A stretch of DNA of 64,000 nucleotides from Lewinellaceae bacterium (lineage in GTDB: Bacteria > Bacteroidota > Bacteroidia > Chitinophagales > Saprospiraceae). The notes under the pieces were generated by a model. That model saw nothing but the letters and a program-made list of their open reading frames with translations. It was not told where the DNA came from and made no database searches. This document shows, piece after piece, positions 36,340 to 45,294 of the stretch. The number at the start of each line of letters is the position of its first letter. Within the stretch, counting starts at the first letter, position 1. Location: contig JACJYI010000002.1 in NCBI GenBank assembly GCA_020636225.1, positions 372,001-436,000 of the forward strand. The letters are read 5' to 3'. The position numbers were made by a program, and so were the translations under genes.

Positions 36340-37415
36340 CGTTGGCTGGTCTTTTGCCGGAGGAAATGGTCGACCAGGACGAGGCTGGTCATGGCTTCTA
36401 CAATGGGAACGGCCCTTGGAACGACACATGGGTCATGCCGACCGGTTCCGGCAAACTGAACGGACTGACCGGTCATATCGATGGTTTGCTGTTCTTTGCG
36501 GATGGTAGCGACCGGTTTGAAAGCAGCCCGAAATTCAATGGGCATCCCATTGCTGATGCCTCCCTGAATGCCGCCACTGTGATTGGTTGTCGTCCACACT
36601 CTTCCCTCGGATTCCTCGAAAGGATCATTGTGTTCTGACCCTCGAAGGGCAACCCCGGCAAAGCCGGATCCGATCTCAAATCCCTTGCAGGCATTGATAC
36701 TGAGGATGGCCTTCCCCAGGTCGGCATGCAGCTTGTCAAACACGGGTTCACCCCAGCCAGGCGGGCAGCCGGTAATGCGAGCCATGATCACGCCTCCAGT
36801 AGAATCCCCAGCATCTTTCAACTCAAGGATGTATTGGTCCATCAGGGAAGCCACGGTCGGGTCGGGACATCGAACGGCATTCCGGTCAATGTTAGCGCGG
36901 GTAATGAGGTCAGGTTGCTGCTGCATGGCGATCGGGCCGACCTGGGTGACCCAGGCGTGGACAGCGACGCCCACCTGCCTGAGGAGGATGGCCGCCAGCG
37001 CGCCGGCAGCAACCCGGGCAGCCGTTTCCCGGGCAGAGGATCGTCCACCACCACGCGCATCGCGGATGCCGAACTTCTGTTCCCAGGTATAATCGGCATG
37101 AGAGGGACGATACAGCTGGCTCAGGGGTTTGTAGTCGCCTGGCCGGGCATCCTTGTTGGCAATGAACATACTGATAGGTGTACCCGTTGTGATCCCATCC
37201 AACAGGCCGGAGAAGATCTGGACCTGATCCGATTCGTTTCGGTCCGTGGTCAGGGCAGATTGGCCGGGTTTCCGCCGATCCAGTTCCTGTTGTATCTCTT
37301 CAATGTTGACCGCATACCCCGCCGGACACCCGTCAATCACCACACCGATCCCGGGGCCATGCGATTCGCCATAGGTATGAATTCTGAAGATCCGTCCAAA
37401 GGTATTGCCACGCAT
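36336..37415 (-). CDS. aroC: Chorismate synthase
   Basis: Converts EPSP to chorismate with reduced FMN, last step of the shikimate pathway. 359 residues, normal length. Seen: GRIFRIHTYGESHGPGIG at the N-terminus, DRRKPGQSALTTDR, the RGGGRSSARETAARVA block and GIQGGISNGMPI. The ATG at 37415 puts the family N-terminus MRGNTFG at residue 1; the frame is open to 37490 but that part overlaps the divergent mutS2 promoter. Confidence 0.97.
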   Translation of the reverse strand: MRGNTFGRIFRIHTYGESHGPGIGVVIDGCPAGYAVNIEEIQQELDRRKPGQSALTTDRNESDQVQIFSGLLDGITTGTPISMFIANKDARPGDYKPLSQLYRPSHADYTWEQKFGIRDARGGGRSSARETAARVAAGALAAILLRQVGVAVHAWVTQVGPIAMQQQPDLITRANIDRNAVRCPDPTVASLMDQYILELKDAGDSTGGVIMARITGCPPGWGEPVFDKLHADLGKAILSINACKGFEIGSGFAGVALRGSEHNDPFEESEGRVWTTTNHSGGIQGGISNGMPIEFRAAFKPVATIRKEQQTIDMTGQSVQFAGTGRHDPCVVPRAVPIVEAMTSLVLVDHFLRQKTSQR

Positions 37416-37476
37416 ATCGTAACCATTAACGACACGAAGGTACGATCCGAAACCGGGAGACCCCGGTTTGTCGGTG

Positions 37477-37484
37477 TATCTTTG
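37477..37484 (+). promoter_or_regulatory. -7 promoter element for mutS2
   Basis: TATCTTTG, exact TAnnTTTG match, 17 bp before the mutS2 ATG. Confidence 0.5.
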
Positions 37485-37501
37485 CACCAATTGATCTGAC
37501 C

Positions 37502-39886
37502 ATGCTGTTTATTCCTGAAGACGTCCCTTATGCCCTGGAATTTCGGCGGATCCTGGAATTGACGGCCGATCATTGTATGGGGGAACCCGGCAGGGAACTG
37601 GCCCTGTCGATCCGACCCTCTACGGATGCCCGGGTCATTGAACAACGCCTGCTCGAAGTCGATGAATGGGCCAGGACCATGCAAGGCCCCGCGCCGATTC
37701 CTTTCTCCGCTTATGAGGACATCCGGCATACCTTCCGGTTTCTCAGTGTTGCGGAGTATATCCTGGATATTGAGGATCTCCTCCGGTTCAGGAACCTGCT
37801 CTACCTGCATCGGGATGTGCATGGTTTTCCAGGCGAAGAAACTGCGGTAGCCTATCCGACCATCGTGGCCTTGATCCAATCCCTGCCCTTTGAAGCGGAG
37901 CCGCTGATTCAGTTGGAACGGGTGTTCGAGCCGACAGGCGAAGTGCGGGATTCAGCCTCACCGGCGCTGGCAGCGATCCGCCGGCGGAGGATCCAACTCC
38001 AGAAAGAACTTGAGAAACAGTTTCGTCAACTGGTCGGGGAGTATAAGAAGAACGGATGGCTGGCTGATTCAGGAGAAAGCATTCGGGGTGGTCGGCTGGT
38101 CCTGACCGTTCCGGTGGAGCACAAGCGAAAGATCAAGGGGATCATCCTGGATGAATCCGCCTCGGGGCGAACGGTCTTTCTGGAACCAGCCGCCCTGGTG
38201 GAAGGCAATAATGACCTCTTTGAACTGGAATCCGAGGAACGACTGGAAATCCAACGGATCCTGAAAGAACTCTCAGGACAGATCCGGCCTTACTCTTCCT
38301 ACTTGCAAAACCTGATCCAGCATGTGATCCGGCTTGACCTGATCCGCGCCAAGGCCGTGGTCAGCCGAATGTATCATGGCACTTCTCCGGAGATTACCCG
38401 GGAGCTCACCCTGGTCCTGAAGCAGGCCTTTCATCCACTGCTCTGGATCAAGAACCAGTCTACGCAGAAACCGGTTGTCCCCTTCGATCTCTCTCTGGAC
38501 CGCACGAATCGGATCCTGGTGCTCAGTGGTCCCAATGCGGGTGGCAAGTCCATCACCATGAAAAGTGTCCTGTTGATCCAGCTCCTCGCTCAATCAGGGT
38601 TCCTGATCCCCGCCAGGCATGGATCGGTTCTGCCGGTATTCCAGAAGTGTTTTGCAGATATCGGCGATCAGCAATCCATTGAAGATGATCTGAGTACCTA
38701 CAGTTCCAAGCTCAAGAATATGCGCCTGTTTCTCGATCAGGCGGATCGTCGGACCCTGGTCGCGATGGATGAGTTCGGTTCAGGTACTGATCCCAAGATG
38801 GGAGGCGCCATAGCCGAGGCGATCCTCAATGAGTTGAATCGCCGAAAGGTGTTTGGTGTCGTGACCACCCACTATTCCAACCTCAAGATCTTTGCCTTCC
38901 AGCAACCAGGGCTGATCAATGGTTCGATGGTCTTTGATCAGGAGGAATTGCATCCGACCTATGAATTGCGCGTCGGGCAACCGGGCTCTTCCTTCGCTTT
39001 TGAGATCGCAGGATCCAGCGGACTGCCGGAGAGTGTGCTTCACTATGCCCGAAAACGAAGCGGATCCAGTAATCAGGCTGTCGATCAACTGTTGATCAAT
39101 CTTCAGAACGACCGACGTCGACTGGAGGAACAACTGGACGACATTCAGGCGAAAAAGGAGAAACTGGACCAGTTGATCACCTCCTATGAACAGATGTTCC
39201 GCGACCTGGAATTCCAGCGAAAAAAGCACAAGATGGAGCTGCGGGAACTGGCCCTACAGCAAAAGTCAAAGGACCAGCAGTCTGTCGATGAGGTTATAGA
39301 ACAGTTGAAGCAGGAACGGAATCTGGAGAAAGCAAAAGAGAAGCGGGAGTTGCTCAGGGCTGAACAGGAACGATTGCGCAACCAGGTAGGGGCCATTCGG
39401 GAGGAGGTACATCACCTGGAGAATCAGTTGGAGGATTCTTCCGAGGAGGTGGCTCCAGGAGGATTTGTCCGGATCCGGAAAGGTGGCGCGGTCGGTGAAG
39501 TGCTCCGGGTAGATCGGGGCAAGGCTGAGATTGCAGTCGGCGGCCTGCGGATGATCGTCGACATCCAGGAGGTTCAACCTGTCCGGGAACCGCTGTCCAT
39601 TCGAACGACGAGAAGTGTATCCGTCAAGGATGTGACAGATGAGCCATCAGCGAATCGATTGGATATCCGGGGTTTCAAACTGGAGGATGCCCGGCGGGTC
39701 TTGCAACTGTTCCTCGATAAGGCCCACCTGGGCTCCAGTCGCCGGGTAGTGATCCTGCATGGAAAGGGCACGGGAGCGCTTCGAAAAATGGTCTATGCCG
39801 TAGCGAGGGAATACCGGGATATCAGGGAGGTAGCTCCGGCGCTACCTGAAGAGGGGGGAGAAGGTGTGACGATCATTTCATTCTGA
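37502..39886 (+). CDS. mutS2: MutS2 ATPase/endonuclease
   Basis: A 794-residue MutS2, a MutS relative lacking the mismatch-recognition domain, known to limit homologous recombination or to act on stalled ribosomes. Core and lever regions (1-320), ATPase with Walker A GPNAGGKS, MDEFGSGTDPKMGG and TTHYSNLK, a long charged coiled coil (about 520-650), and a C-terminal Smr nuclease domain with LDIRG and HGKGTG. The stop codon lies inside a perfect 13-bp inverted repeat. Confidence 0.96.
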   Translation: MLFIPEDVPYALEFRRILELTADHCMGEPGRELALSIRPSTDARVIEQRLLEVDEWARTMQGPAPIPFSAYEDIRHTFRFLSVAEYILDIEDLLRFRNLLYLHRDVHGFPGEETAVAYPTIVALIQSLPFEAEPLIQLERVFEPTGEVRDSASPALAAIRRRRIQLQKELEKQFRQLVGEYKKNGWLADSGESIRGGRLVLTVPVEHKRKIKGIILDESASGRTVFLEPAALVEGNNDLFELESEERLEIQRILKELSGQIRPYSSYLQNLIQHVIRLDLIRAKAVVSRMYHGTSPEITRELTLVLKQAFHPLLWIKNQSTQKPVVPFDLSLDRTNRILVLSGPNAGGKSITMKSVLLIQLLAQSGFLIPARHGSVLPVFQKCFADIGDQQSIEDDLSTYSSKLKNMRLFLDQADRRTLVAMDEFGSGTDPKMGGAIAEAILNELNRRKVFGVVTTHYSNLKIFAFQQPGLINGSMVFDQEELHPTYELRVGQPGSSFAFEIAGSSGLPESVLHYARKRSGSSNQAVDQLLINLQNDRRRLEEQLDDIQAKKEKLDQLITSYEQMFRDLEFQRKKHKMELRELALQQKSKDQQSVDEVIEQLKQERNLEKAKEKRELLRAEQERLRNQVGAIREEVHHLENQLEDSSEEVAPGGFVRIRKGGAVGEVLRVDRGKAEIAVGGLRMIVDIQEVQPVREPLSIRTTRSVSVKDVTDEPSANRLDIRGFKLEDARRVLQLFLDKAHLGSSRRVVILHGKGTGALRKMVYAVAREYRDIREVAPALPEEGGEGVTIISF

Positions 39887-39896
39887 TCGTCACACC
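39863..39896. terminator. Hairpin between convergent mutS2 and ndk
   Basis: Perfect 13-bp inverted repeat GGTGTGACGATCA / TGATCGTCACACC around an 8-nt loop; it overlaps the mutS2 stop codon. No T run on either strand, so it may be a bidirectional or 3'-protecting element rather than a classic terminator. Confidence 0.6.
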
Positions 39897-39905
39897 CGCA
39901 AGAGA

Positions 39906-40328
39906 TCAGCCGAAGATCTCGACACCTCCAAAGTGGAAGCTGCCTTCGATCAGGGCATTTTCATCGGAGTCAGAGCCGTGGACGGCATTTTCACCGATGT
40001 TGGTCGCATATTTGGCCCGGATGGTACCCGGCTCGGCCTTGCTGGGATCCGTCGCTCCGATCAGGGTCCGGAAATCCTCTACAGCATTGTCTTTCTCAAG
40101 AATGGCCGCCACAATGGGGCCTGAGGACATGAATTCAACCAGCTCGCCATAAAAAGGGCGTTCTTTGTGGATCGCATAGAATTCGCCTGCCTTTTCTGCA
40201 GACAGTTTGGTGTACTTCATCGCAACGATCTTGAACCCGGAGGCATTGATCTGGGCAAGGATTGCACCGATATGGCCATTGCGGACAGCATCGGGTTTGA
40301 TCATGGTGAATGTGCGGTTACCAGCCAT
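39906..40328 (-). CDS. ndk: Nucleoside diphosphate kinase
   Basis: Moves the gamma phosphate between nucleoside triphosphates and diphosphates. 140 residues; phosphohistidine His117 in [13 protein letters not shown] near the start, [10 protein letters not shown] and [14 protein letters not shown] (nucleotide site). Normal length and complete. Its promoter overlaps that of the divergent nrnA. Confidence 0.97.
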   Translation of the reverse strand: MAGNRTFTMIKPDAVRNGHIGAILAQINASGFKIVAMKYTKLSAEKAGEFYAIHKERPFYGELVEFMSSGPIVAAILEKDNAVEDFRTLIGATDPSKAEPGTIRAKYATNIGENAVHGSDSDENALIEGSFHFGGVEIFG

Positions 40329-40367
40329 TTATTATTGAAATTTTATTAATATGTGCAAAATGCGGAG

Positions 40368-40399
40368 CAAAGGTAGGCATTGCTTTGGATGTCTGTCAA
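40368..40399 (-). promoter_or_regulatory. ndk promoter
   Basis: Minus strand: TTG (40399-40397), 21 bp, TACCTTTG (40375-40368), then 39 bp to the ATG. Overlaps the nrnA promoter. Confidence 0.6.
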
Positions 40400-40416
40400 G
40401 CTTGCCCCTACTTTTG
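40384..40416 (+). promoter_or_regulatory. nrnA promoter
   Basis: TTTG (40384-40387), 21 bp, TACTTTTG (40409-40416); the best full promoter match in the window, 30 bp from the nrnA ATG. Confidence 0.65.
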
Positions 40417-40446
40417 CACTGATTCCAAGCTTCTGAACCCCTGCTG

Positions 40447-41454
40447 ATGAATATCCACGAATTGAGCCACTACCTGAACGTCCCGAGGGATATCGTCATC
40501 GTCAGCCATCGCAACCCTGATGGAGATGCAGTAGGGTCATCCCTGGCCCTGGGCAGGCTTCTTCGAAAGGCAGGACATACGGTACAGATGATCATGCCTT
40601 CCGAATTTCCCCCCATCTTCAACTGGATGCCGGACATCGATCGGGTCTGGATCTATGACCACAGGCCGGATGACGCGATCAAGGCCATCCAGAAGGCCAG
40701 TCTCATTGTTATGCTGGATTTCAATTCGTTGGACAGGATTGACAGGATGGGAGAGGAGATCCATCATTTGACCGATACCCGAACCGTTCTGATCGATCAT
40801 CACCTCGACCCGGAGCCGATTGCCGATCTGATGTTCACTGAAGTGGAAGCGTCCAGCACTTCTGAACTGGTGTTCGATTTTATCCGTGAAGCCGGCTGGT
40901 TGTCGCAGGTGGATCTGGAAGTGGCGACCTCCCTCATGACGGGAATCCTCACGGACACGGGGTCATTCAAGTACAATACACGCGCTGTCCTCTTCCACAA
41001 AGTGGCTGATCTCCTCGGATATGGCATTGATCTGAACGAGCTCCAGATCCGGATATTCAATACCCTTCCTGTCAAATTCCTGCGCCTTTTGGGATACTGC
41101 CTGCACCGTCGGATGGAGATCCTGGAAGAATATCATACCGGGATCATTACCTTGTCCAAGGAAGACTATGAACGGTTTGATATCCAACGGGGTGATACAG
41201 AAGGGATTGTGAATTACCTGCTCATGCTGCAACAGGTCAAGTTTGCGATCCTGATCACGGAGCAACCAACGATCATCAAGCTGTCGTTTCGGTCCAAAGG
41301 TGATTTCTCCGTGCAGGAGTTTGCACGTGACCACTTCAAAGGTGGAGGACACAGGAATGCATCAGGGGGAGCCATTTATGGAACATTATCAAAAACAGTA
41401 AAAAAAGTGAAATCTTTGCTGCCGCAATATGCCCAATCATTGAAATCCGCTTAA
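40447..41454 (+). CDS. nrnA: DHH/DHHA1 phosphoesterase (NrnA-like)
   Basis: A 335-residue enzyme of the NrnA type, which degrades short oligoribonucleotides and dephosphorylates pAp. Metal motifs are SHRNPDGDAVGSS (H21, D25, D27), the LDFN aspartate and LIDHHLDPE; the C-terminal DHHA1 substrate domain ends with GGGHRNASGGAI. Followed 9 bp later by an FKBP lipoprotein gene, probably in the same transcript. Confidence 0.94.
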   Translation: MNIHELSHYLNVPRDIVIVSHRNPDGDAVGSSLALGRLLRKAGHTVQMIMPSEFPPIFNWMPDIDRVWIYDHRPDDAIKAIQKASLIVMLDFNSLDRIDRMGEEIHHLTDTRTVLIDHHLDPEPIADLMFTEVEASSTSELVFDFIREAGWLSQVDLEVATSLMTGILTDTGSFKYNTRAVLFHKVADLLGYGIDLNELQIRIFNTLPVKFLRLLGYCLHRRMEILEEYHTGIITLSKEDYERFDIQRGDTEGIVNYLLMLQQVKFAILITEQPTIIKLSFRSKGDFSVQEFARDHFKGGGHRNASGGAIYGTLSKTVKKVKSLLPQYAQSLKSA

Positions 41455-41463
41455 CACATCAAT

Positions 41464-42321
41464 ATGCGTCATTCACTGTTTATTCTCGGGGTCGCTCTGA
41501 TGACCCTTGTCTCATGCAAACAAGCCGGAGGTGACTTTACCGGCTTTACCAAGAGTGGGTATCCCTACACGATCCATGAAGATCAGTCAGGGGCGACTCC
41601 ACAGGTCGGAGATAAAGTCCGGTTCTTTGAGACCATCCGGATCAATTCTGACTCCATTATTTTCAGCCAGGAAATGACCGTGGTTCTTCCGGAAGAATCC
41701 CAGGTGGCCACTCCGCCTCCCGCCAATTATGAATTGCTGTTTTTACTGTCGGCAGGTGATACAGCATCCGTTTATGTGTTCGATTCCCTGCTGACGAGAA
41801 TACCCAATTTGACGCTGTCGCCTACAGATACGCTGATCTATGATATCGGCTTCAAGGAGATCGTTGAATCCAAGGCCGATCGGGAGAAAGGGATGGAAGA
41901 TGCCAAGGCCAAGGAATCGGTGGTGAAAGAGCAAGTGCGGGAGGCGATCGATAAATATCTTGACGGCAGCCTGAATGATATTCTGATCACCTCTCCCTCC
42001 GGCTTGAAATATGTCATCAACCAGAAAGGGAATGGCACGCTGCCCCAGCCGGGTCAGAATCTGAGAGTCCATTATTATGGTAGCCTCATGGATGGGACGA
42101 TGTTCGACAATTCCTACAGCAGGGGCGAGCCTTTTGAGTTTCCTCTCGGGCAAGGTCGGGTGATTCCCGGATGGGATGAAGGCCTGGGTTATGTTGAAAT
42201 AGGTGGTGTTGCTACCCTGTTCCTGCCGTATCAACTGGCCTATGGGGAAGCTGGAAGCCCTCCCACGATTCCACCAAAGTCCGATCTCGTCTTCTACGTT
42301 GAATTAGTCGACGCGAATTAA
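41464..42321 (+). CDS. FKBP-type peptidyl-prolyl isomerase lipoprotein
   Basis: Exported proline isomerase of 285 residues. Signal peptide with lipobox ending at Cys18 (TLVSC). The C-terminal FKBP domain (about 195-285) has VHYYGSLMDGTMFDNSY, FPLGQGRVIPGWDEGL and LPYQLAYGEAG, the standard active-site residues. The N-terminal half (20-170) is a second divergent domain of similar size, possibly another FKBP-like unit, with a helical spacer around 135-165. Likely folds envelope proteins. Confidence 0.9.
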   Translation: MRHSLFILGVALMTLVSCKQAGGDFTGFTKSGYPYTIHEDQSGATPQVGDKVRFFETIRINSDSIIFSQEMTVVLPEESQVATPPPANYELLFLLSAGDTASVYVFDSLLTRIPNLTLSPTDTLIYDIGFKEIVESKADREKGMEDAKAKESVVKEQVREAIDKYLDGSLNDILITSPSGLKYVINQKGNGTLPQPGQNLRVHYYGSLMDGTMFDNSYSRGEPFEFPLGQGRVIPGWDEGLGYVEIGGVATLFLPYQLAYGEAGSPPTIPPKSDLVFYVELVDAN

Positions 42322-42337
42322 GTTTCTATCTTCGCAA

Positions 42338-42390
42338 GGAACGCCGTTTGATCTGCCGGATCTGCCTGCAGGCGGACGGCGTTCTTTTTT
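42338..42390 (+). terminator. Intrinsic terminator after the FKBP gene
   Basis: GAACGCCGT (42339-42347) pairs with ACGGCGTTC (42376-42384), with an inner stem from CTGCC/GGCGG, followed by a run of six T. Confidence 0.8.
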
Positions 42391-42475
42391 CTTCCCCATT
42401 CCGGGGTATTTATTCATCCAACATCCTCTTGCATGAACAGTTTCATGCAGGTGGAACGTACTGAGGAGGTCCAAC

Positions 42476-43568
42476 ATGACACAAGATCAATTACTTCACC
42501 TCAAGACCAGACTGGATTCGATAAGGGGGTATCTTTGACGTCGATCGCCGACGTCTTATTATCGAAGACAAGGAGCATCAGACCATGGATCCCACTTTCT
42601 GGAATGACCCGGAACGTGCTGAGCTGGTGATGCGTGAGCTGAAAGGCCACAAAAAGTGGGTACAGGACTATGAAGACCTGGCCCGGTATATCGAAGACAC
42701 CGAAGTTCTGTTTGACTTCAGCAAGGAAGGCGAGGCCACCGAAGAAGAAGTGGAAGAAGCTTATCAGCGGGCCCTGGACCAACTCTCCAATGTCGAGTTT
42801 CGCTTGGCCATGGACCAACCGGAGGACGAATTGGGCTGCATCCTGGAGATCAATGCCGGTGCTGGTGGTACGGAAAGCTGTGACTGGTCGTCCATGCTGC
42901 ATCGTATGTATGTGATGTGGGCCGAGAAGAACGGCTATTCGGTGACCGAACTCAATCGCCAGGATGGCGATGTAGCCGGAATCAAGTCTGTTGAACTGGA
43001 GATCCAGGGCGATCATGCCTACGGGATGTTGAAAGGAGAGAACGGAGTCCATCGGTTGGTTCGCATCAGCCCCTTCAACTCCCAGGGAAAACGGATGACC
43101 TCCTTTTCATCCGTATTCGTTCACCCCATGATCGATAACAGCATCGAGGTAGAGGTCAATCCGGCTGATCTGGAATGGGATACCTTCCGTTCCAGCGGGG
43201 CTGGTGGACAGCACGTCAACAAGACAGAGTCTGCGGTTCGTGTTCGACATCTGCCATCGGGAATCGTCGTGGAGTGTCAGCAGGAGCGTTCCCAGCACAT
43301 GAACCGGGAGAAGGCAATGCAAATGCTGAAATCCAGGCTTTATGAAAAGGAGATCGAGCGTAAGATGGCCGAACGCGAAAAAGTGGAAGCCGGGAAAATG
43401 AAAAATGAATGGGGGTCCCAGATCCGTTCATATGTACTGGATGACCGCCGGGTGAAGGATCATCGGACCGGTCATACGAATAACAATACCGATGCCGTTC
43501 TGGACGGAGATATTGGCGGGTTTCTCAAGGCATGGCTTCTGGCTCGTCAGCAGGTGGGTTCAAATTGA
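42476..43568 (+). CDS. prfB: Peptide chain release factor 2, with programmed +1 frameshift
   Basis: Recognises UAA and UGA stop codons and triggers peptide release. Frame one runs from ATG 42476, with GGAGG a few bases upstream, for 20 codons to CTT followed by an in-frame TGA (42536-42538). AGGGGG lies just before TATCTTTGAC, the classical slippage site; a +1 shift after CTT resumes at GAC 42537 and gives about 363 residues. The continuation reads DVDRRRLIIEDKEHQ. The codon-recognition motif SPF (SPFNSQGKRM) and the GAGGQHVNKTESAVR catalytic loop are intact. The second frame alone would lack the family N-terminus. Confidence 0.97.
42521..42539 (+). promoter_or_regulatory. prfB recoding signal
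   Basis: Shine-Dalgarno-like AGGGGG, then TAT CTT TGA C. Low RF2 lets the ribosome slip from CTT to TTT and bypass the UGA; high RF2 terminates. This is the standard RF2 autoregulation. Confidence 0.95.
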
Positions 43569-43878
43569 CCCCAGCCAGACAATCCAGTATCCAATTCCGA
43601 TAGGATGCATTGGCATCTGCTCTCCAGGAAAGAAGACAGGGTACCTCATAAGGGTGCCCTTTTTCTATGGCCTTTCGGAGCTCGGCCAGATGGGCACGGT
43701 CCGTTTTGAAGATCGCCACATATTCCTTGCCCTCGACCATCTCCCCTTGCCATGAGTATAAGCTGTCTATGGAATGCAGGTTCATGCAGGCTGCAAGCCC
43801 TCTCTGGATCATCTGATGTGCTAGATCCATAGCGGAGGTCCGGTCGGGAAAGGTGACATACAACAGGTCAACGTCCAT
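43525..43878 (-). CDS. cutA: CutA family divalent-ion tolerance protein
   Basis: Small trimeric CutA1-type protein, 117 residues, of unsettled role in copper and other divalent metal tolerance. Seen: LLYVTFPDRTSAMDLAHQMIQRGLAACMN, SLYSWQGEMVEGKEYVAIFKT and HPYEVPCLLSW. Its 3' end overlaps the convergent prfB by 44 bp, so the last codons of both are constrained. Its 5' end overlaps the CDP-alcohol phosphotransferase by 11 bp, making it the last gene of the four-gene leftward operon. Confidence 0.92.
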   Translation of the reverse strand: MDVDLLYVTFPDRTSAMDLAHQMIQRGLAACMNLHSIDSLYSWQGEMVEGKEYVAIFKTDRAHLAELRKAIEKGHPYEVPCLLSWRADANASYRNWILDCLAGVNLNPPADEPEAMP

Positions 43879-44548
43879 AATACTTGATCAATTCTAACGT
43901 GAAGGAGAAGAGGACCAGACTGCAGGCGATGTAGATCAGTACCGGGCCTGTCCAGGCTTCGAGCAGGATACCCGCTGGAAACAGGATGAAGACCGCTCCT
44001 GCCAGCATCCGTGCCCAGGGATATGTCCTGGATGGTGCGGTCTTCGACGACGGCCAATATGTCTTCATGAGCTGGACAACAGGACGGATCCAACCAGCTG
44101 CCATGATCCAAGGGCCTGCCAGACCCGCCTGCCATATGAAAATCGTCATCAGTAGGACAAAGAGGGCATCAACCTCCTCATCCAGTACCATGCCCAGTGG
44201 CGACTGTCCCTGAAACCGTCTGGCCAGCCAACCGTCCAAACCATCCATGAGGGCAGCTGTGAGGAACAACCACCCCACATTGGTCAGGGAAATGGGACAC
44301 AGGGTCGACACCGGGATGAAGCAGAGGACGCCGCGGGCCAGTGTGGTTCCGTTTGCCATGCATCTGCCGGGTGTTGCCCATTGATTTCGGCCACTTCGGG
44401 CGATCAGGATGAACAGGTGCCCCAGCAACAGTCCCGGGTAGATCACTCCAGGCACCGATGAAAGAAAAAGGAGTGGGATACCGGCCAATACCAGGATGGC
44501 CTGATGAATGACCCATCTACGATGAATGAAGGCCAGTTCAGTGTTCAC
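43868..44548 (-). CDS. CDP-alcohol phosphatidyltransferase family protein
   Basis: Integral membrane enzyme, 226 residues, about six hydrophobic segments. The family signature is complete in DGWLARRFQGQSPLG followed by D(x3)D (MVLDEEVDAL). Such enzymes swap CMP on a CDP-activated alcohol (usually CDP-diacylglycerol) for another alcohol. Its ATG overlaps the stop of the FkbM gene (ATGA, 44545-44548). In this cluster it could attach a lipid or phospho-alcohol group to the cluster's product; this is inference from position. Confidence 0.9.
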   Translation of the reverse strand: MNTELAFIHRRWVIHQAILVLAGIPLLFLSSVPGVIYPGLLLGHLFILIARSGRNQWATPGRCMANGTTLARGVLCFIPVSTLCPISLTNVGWLFLTAALMDGLDGWLARRFQGQSPLGMVLDEEVDALFVLLMTIFIWQAGLAGPWIMAAGWIRPVVQLMKTYWPSSKTAPSRTYPWARMLAGAVFILFPAGILLEAWTGPVLIYIACSLVLFSFTLELIKYYGR

Positions 44549-45294
44549 AACGAATGTCTTGCATAAATGTCTCCTGAAATCACGCGGGTCCGAGTGCGGG
44601 ATAATTCCGTCATCAACCTGTCGGCCGATGTGTATTCCGGTAGTTCAAAACGGTGCTGTTCTCGAAGAGAGAAATTGTATTCATATCTTCCTAATTGGTT
44701 CAGGTACAGAATGATATCATGCAGTGGCTCAAGATCCTTGCTAAAGAATTCCAGGGACAAATGGGGGAGGGGACGATGTAGTCCCTTCAATACCTCCAGC
44801 TCGAATCCCTCCACATCGATCTTGCAAAAGGCAGGCTGGCCATATTGATCCACCAGGTCATCCAGAGTGATCGTCTGTACCTGGATCTGTTCATCCCATC
44901 GTTCGTTCCGATGCGAATAGCCGGCCATCATCTCTTGCCAGCTTCTGTCCCGCAGCGTACTGATGGTCGGAGAGCCTGGATTGATGTGGAACGTCAATTC
45001 CCGGGCAGTCGAAGCGACCGCTTTCGGGACGATCACAACATGCTTGTCCCGCCCAAATCGATTGTTCAAGACATCCAGGCACCGGGGTTGTGGTTCGATG
45101 GAAATGACCCTGGCCCCCAGGTCTCGCCAAGACCGGGTCCGGTTGCCAACATGGGCACCCAGGTCAAAGCACAAGTCTCCTGGCTGAATAAATTGACGAT
45201 AGAACCGAACCATCCTGCTTCGATTTCCAGGCTTCCAATCATAGACTGCCCGGGAGCGTAGCATGCCCCACCAACCTCGGATCGATCTGTTCAT
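44545..45294 (-). CDS. FkbM-family methyltransferase
   Basis: SAM-dependent O-methyltransferase-like protein of 249 residues. Motif I is FDLGAHVGNRTRSW with ISIEPQPRC next; the FkbM marker KIDVEGFELEVLKGL is present. FkbM members methylate hydroxyls on polyketides and sugars. The start at ATG 45294 overlaps the stop of the upstream methyltransferase (ATGA), so coupling is clear; the longer frame to 45471 is not credible. Confidence 0.9.
   Translation of the reverse strand: MNRSIRGWWGMLRSRAVYDWKPGNRSRMVRFYRQFIQPGDLCFDLGAHVGNRTRSWRDLGARVISIEPQPRCLDVLNNRFGRDKHVVIVPKAVASTARELTFHINPGSPTISTLRDRSWQEMMAGYSHRNERWDEQIQVQTITLDDLVDQYGQPAFCKIDVEGFELEVLKGLHRPLPHLSLEFFSKDLEPLHDIILYLNQLGRYEYNFSLREQHRFELPEYTSADRLMTELSRTRTRVISGDIYARHSL

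Noticed and set aside
42433..42630. Separate short protein before prfB
   Set aside because: It reads the prfB leader in the wrong frame; the ATG at 42476 and the recoding site explain the region.
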